A stretch of DNA of 7,001 bases from Betaproteobacteria bacterium (GTDB lineage: Bacteria; Pseudomonadota; Gammaproteobacteria; Burkholderiales; SG8-39). The stretch's first letter is position 1. Every line of letters starts with the position of its first letter. Below, piece by piece: positions 5,181 to 7,001 of this stretch. The notes below the pieces were generated by a model, which saw only the letters and a list, made by a program, of their open reading frames with translations, did no database searches and was not told where the DNA came from. The DNA is taken from assembly GCA_012274205.1 (NCBI GenBank), contig JAAOZY010000199.1, positions 1 through 7,001 of the forward strand, read 5' to 3'. Made by a program: the position numbers and the translations under genes.

Positions 5181-5933
5181 CTAACTGTTTGCGCTGCAGA
5201 CCATGCAGGCGGGGTCTTTGGACAGCCGGATCGAGCGCCACTCCATCGCGAGGCCGTCGAGCAGCAGCAGGCGGCCGCTGAGCGATTCTCCGACGCCGGC
5301 GAGCAGCTTCAGCGCCTCGGCCGCTTGCGTCGTGCCGATGATGCCGGTAAGCGGCGCGAATACGCCCATCACGGCGCAACGGGTTTCCTCGGCTTCGGTA
5401 TCTTCCGGAAACAGGCAGTTGTAGCACGGGGCTTCGGCCGAGCGCAGGTCGAACACGCTGACCTGACCGTCGAAGCGTATCGCGGCGCCGGACACCAGCG
5501 GCTTGGCGTGCCGTACGCAGGCGCGATTGACCGCATGGCGCGTGGCGAAATTATCGGAGCAGTCGAGCACCACATCCGCGCTCGCGACCAGGCGGTCCAG
5601 CCCTGCGCCTTCCAGGCGCTCCGGAATCGCGTTCACTTCGACTTCGGGGTTGATCTCGGCCAGGGTGTCCTTGCCTGAAAATGCTTTCGCCCTGCCCACC
5701 GCCGCCGTAGTGTGCAGGATCTGGCGCTGCAGATTGGTGAGATCGACGGAATCGCCGTCGGCCAGGGTGATCCGCCCTACGCCGCCGGACGCGAGGTACA
5801 TGCATGCGGGCGAGCCAAGTCCGCCGGCGCCGATGACCAGCGCGTGCGCCGCCAGCAGCTTTTCCTGGCCTTCGATGCCGACCTCGGGCAGCAGGATATG
5901 CCTGCTGTAGCGCAGCAGCTGGTGGTCATTCAT
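5181..5933 (-). CDS. moeB: MoeB, molybdopterin-synthase adenylyltransferase (ThiF/MoeB/HesA family)
   Basis: MoeB adenylates the C-terminal glycine of MoaD so it can be sulfurated for molybdopterin synthesis, in the cytoplasm. The 250-residue product fits the family length. Visible motifs: LLRYSRHILLPEVG (6-19) with the arginine finger, the nucleotide-binding GAGGLG (35-40), DLTNLQRQ (64-71), D124 and D127 in DCSDN, the conserved C186 in RCAVMGVFAPLTGIIG, and zinc-binding pairs C170/C173 (CYNC) and C243/C246 (CMVC). ThiF-like enzymes for thiamine synthesis share this fold, so a dual or ThiF role is possible; no ThiS or MoaD gene is nearby to decide. ATG 5933 matches the family start but has no Shine-Dalgarno, so coupling to the upstream ctpA is plausible. 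Its stop codon nearly touches the slmA-derived repeats. Confidence 0.92.
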   Translation of the reverse strand: MNDHQLLRYSRHILLPEVGIEGQEKLLAAHALVIGAGGLGSPACMYLASGGVGRITLADGDSVDLTNLQRQILHTTAAVGRAKAFSGKDTLAEINPEVEVNAIPERLEGAGLDRLVASADVVLDCSDNFATRHAVNRACVRHAKPLVSGAAIRFDGQVSVFDLRSAEAPCYNCLFPEDTEAEETRCAVMGVFAPLTGIIGTTQAAEALKLLAGVGESLSGRLLLLDGLAMEWRSIRLSKDPACMVCSANS

Positions 5934-5962
5934 GGGGGCGAAAAACGCAAGGTGCCGGTGGC

Positions 5963-5989
5963 GAACCGCGGGAGTTGTTCGCGCGGTTC
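5963..5989. repeat. Inverted repeat between ctpA and moeB
   Basis: GAACCGCG (5963-5970) and CGCGGTTC (5982-5989) are exact reverse complements with an 11-base loop. It sits in the 66-bp gap after the ctpA stop. No T-run follows in the direction of transcription, so it is not a clear terminator; it may be an mRNA stability or processing structure within a ctpA-moeB transcript. Confidence 0.5.
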
Positions 5990-5999
5990 ACGCCGAGCG

Positions 6000-7001
6000 C
6001 TAGTTCTTGCGGATGATCTGCAGGCCTTTCAGCATGTTCACCGCCTGGGTCAGCTGAAAGTCCTTGTCCGAGCCGAACTCTATGGGCTTCGCCGGTTCCT
6101 CGCCGCCTTCGCTCTTGGGCTTGTCCTCGGGGCGCGCCGCCGGCTTGGCCGCGCCTGCGCTGGCGTCCTTGTCGTTGGACAGGTGGCGGTTGAGATCGGC
6201 TTCGCGCAGGAAGGCGCGGGTGTCGATACCCGGCTCTTCCACCACGATGTCCGGCGTGATGCCCTTGGCCTGGATCGAACGGCCGCTGGGTGTGTAATAG
6301 CGCGCGGTGGTCAGCTTGATCGCAGTGTGGTTGCCCAGCGGCATGATGGTTTGCACCGAGCCTTTGCCGAAGGTCTGGGTGCCCATGACCAGCGCGCGTT
6401 TGTGGTCCTGCAGCGCGCCGGCCACGATTTCGGAGGCAGAGGCCGAGCCGCCGTTGACCAGCACCACCATGGGCACATTCTTCACCGCGGCCGGCAGGCT
6501 CTTCAGATAGTCGTCGCCGCCGCCGCGCAGATAGTCTTCGGTGCTGGCCAGATACTTGCGCTTGGCGTCCTCGGTGCGGCCGTCGGTGGTGACCACCACC
6601 GATTTGGGCGGCAGGAACGCGGCCGAGATGCCCACCGCCCCGGTGAGCAGGCCGCCGGGGTCGTTGCGCAGGTCCAGCACCAGCCCTTTGAGCTGGCCTT
6701 TCTTGTAGAGATCATTGAGGTGACGCACTACGTTCTCGGTGGAGTGCTCCTGGAACTGCACTACGCGCAGGTAGCCATAGCCCGGCTCGACCATCTTGGA
6801 CTTTACGCTCTGCACTTTGATGACGTCGCGCACCAGGGTGATTTCCAGCGGCTTGGGCTCGCCTTTGCGCAGCACCGTGAGGCGGATCGGGGTCTTGGGT
6901 TTGCCGCGCATACGCTTCACCGCGTCGTTCAGGGTCATGCCCTTGACCGGCGTCTCGTCCAGCTTGATGATCAGGTCGCCCGACTTGATGCCGGCGCGGA
7001 A
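6000..7001 (-). CDS. ctpA: C-terminal processing protease, S41 family (3' part; runs off window)
   Basis: The frame stays open from the stop at 6000-6002 to the window end, so the true start lies beyond 7001; 333 residues are visible. They begin inside a PDZ domain (FRAGIKSGDLIIKLDETPVKGM...) and continue into the S41 catalytic domain with KGLVLDLRNDPGGLL, then GGSASASE carrying the likely catalytic serine (codon 6438-6440), and TFGKGSVQ with the lysine 25 residues later, the spacing of the Ser-Lys dyad in C-terminal processing proteases. The family trims protein C-termini in the periplasm; signal peptide and N-terminal region are out of view. After the core comes a hydrophilic linker rich in A, P, K and E (about 75 to 25 residues from the end), then a short conserved-looking tail ending GLQIIRKN. 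moeB follows 66 bp downstream, probably in one operon. Confidence 0.96.
   Translation of the reverse strand, partial: FRAGIKSGDLIIKLDETPVKGMTLNDAVKRMRGKPKTPIRLTVLRKGEPKPLEITLVRDVIKVQSVKSKMVEPGYGYLRVVQFQEHSTENVVRHLNDLYKKGQLKGLVLDLRNDPGGLLTGAVGISAAFLPPKSVVVTTDGRTEDAKRKYLASTEDYLRGGGDDYLKSLPAAVKNVPMVVLVNGGSASASEIVAGALQDHKRALVMGTQTFGKGSVQTIMPLGNHTAIKLTTARYYTPSGRSIQAKGITPDIVVEEPGIDTRAFLREADLNRHLSNDKDASAGAAKPAARPEDKPKSEGGEEPAKPIEFGSDKDFQLTQAVNMLKGLQIIRKN

Noticed and set aside
4208..5281. Long + strand open frame (357 codons) with a repeated peptide across the slmA-moeB region
   Set aside because: It is the wrong frame of the nucleotidase end, slmA and the three repeat copies. Its repeated peptide comes from the DNA repeat, while the slmA frame carries the recognisable protein and the synonymous pattern.
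1..7001. Search for tRNA genes, insertion sequences, toxin-antitoxin or defence systems
   Set aside because: None found on either strand; all long frames with recognisable motifs are housekeeping genes.

Overview
The window is a stretch of GC-rich proteobacterial chromosome, most likely from a betaproteobacterium (Nitrosomonadales-like). That placement is inferred from the protein sequences and from the argB / HAD nucleotidase / slmA and ctpA / moeB neighbourhoods; no rRNA or other taxonomic marker is present. It is dense housekeeping DNA. I see no phage, insertion sequence, CRISPR array, tRNA or toxin-antitoxin locus.

Layout. On the + strand, hslU (53-1411) encodes the ATPase of the HslVU protease. 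It is followed 22 bp later by a periplasmic PCu(A)C copper chaperone (1434-1904) and a good intrinsic terminator (1948-1974). A 239-bp gap holds two perfect hairpins (2054-2078 and 2093-2116), then argB (2144-3028), the N-acetylglutamate kinase of arginine synthesis. After argB lies a short stretch with a perfect hairpin and a REP-like palindrome. A small M15-type peptidase gene follows on the - strand (3138-3596); its best promoter predicts a leaderless mRNA. Divergent from it, on the + strand, are a HAD-family pyrimidine 5'-nucleotidase (3625-4272) and slmA (4341-4916), a TetR-fold nucleoid occlusion factor. On the - strand, converging on slmA, are the 3' part of a ctpA/S41 protease gene (6000 to beyond 7001) and moeB (5181-5933), probably one transcription unit.

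The most unusual structure is between slmA and moeB. The last 21-22 codons of slmA plus its stop and terminator are repeated in tandem with a 126-bp period: copy 1 is the real gene end, copy 2 is at 4973-5098, and a partial copy 3 is at 5099-5177. In the shared 21 codons the copies differ at six codons, every time at the third base and every time synonymously, so all three still spell the same peptide although copies 2 and 3 have no start codon. They therefore look like ends of formerly functional slmA alleles left behind by recombination, relic attachment sites, or strain variants joined by an assembly error, rather than freely drifting duplicates.

Functionally the genes are a mix of proteostasis (HslU, CtpA), metal handling (PCu(A)C), amino-acid synthesis (ArgB), nucleotide metabolism (HAD nucleotidase), cell division control (SlmA), cofactor synthesis (MoeB) and probably cell-wall turnover (M15 peptidase). 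I do not see evidence for a new multi-gene system.
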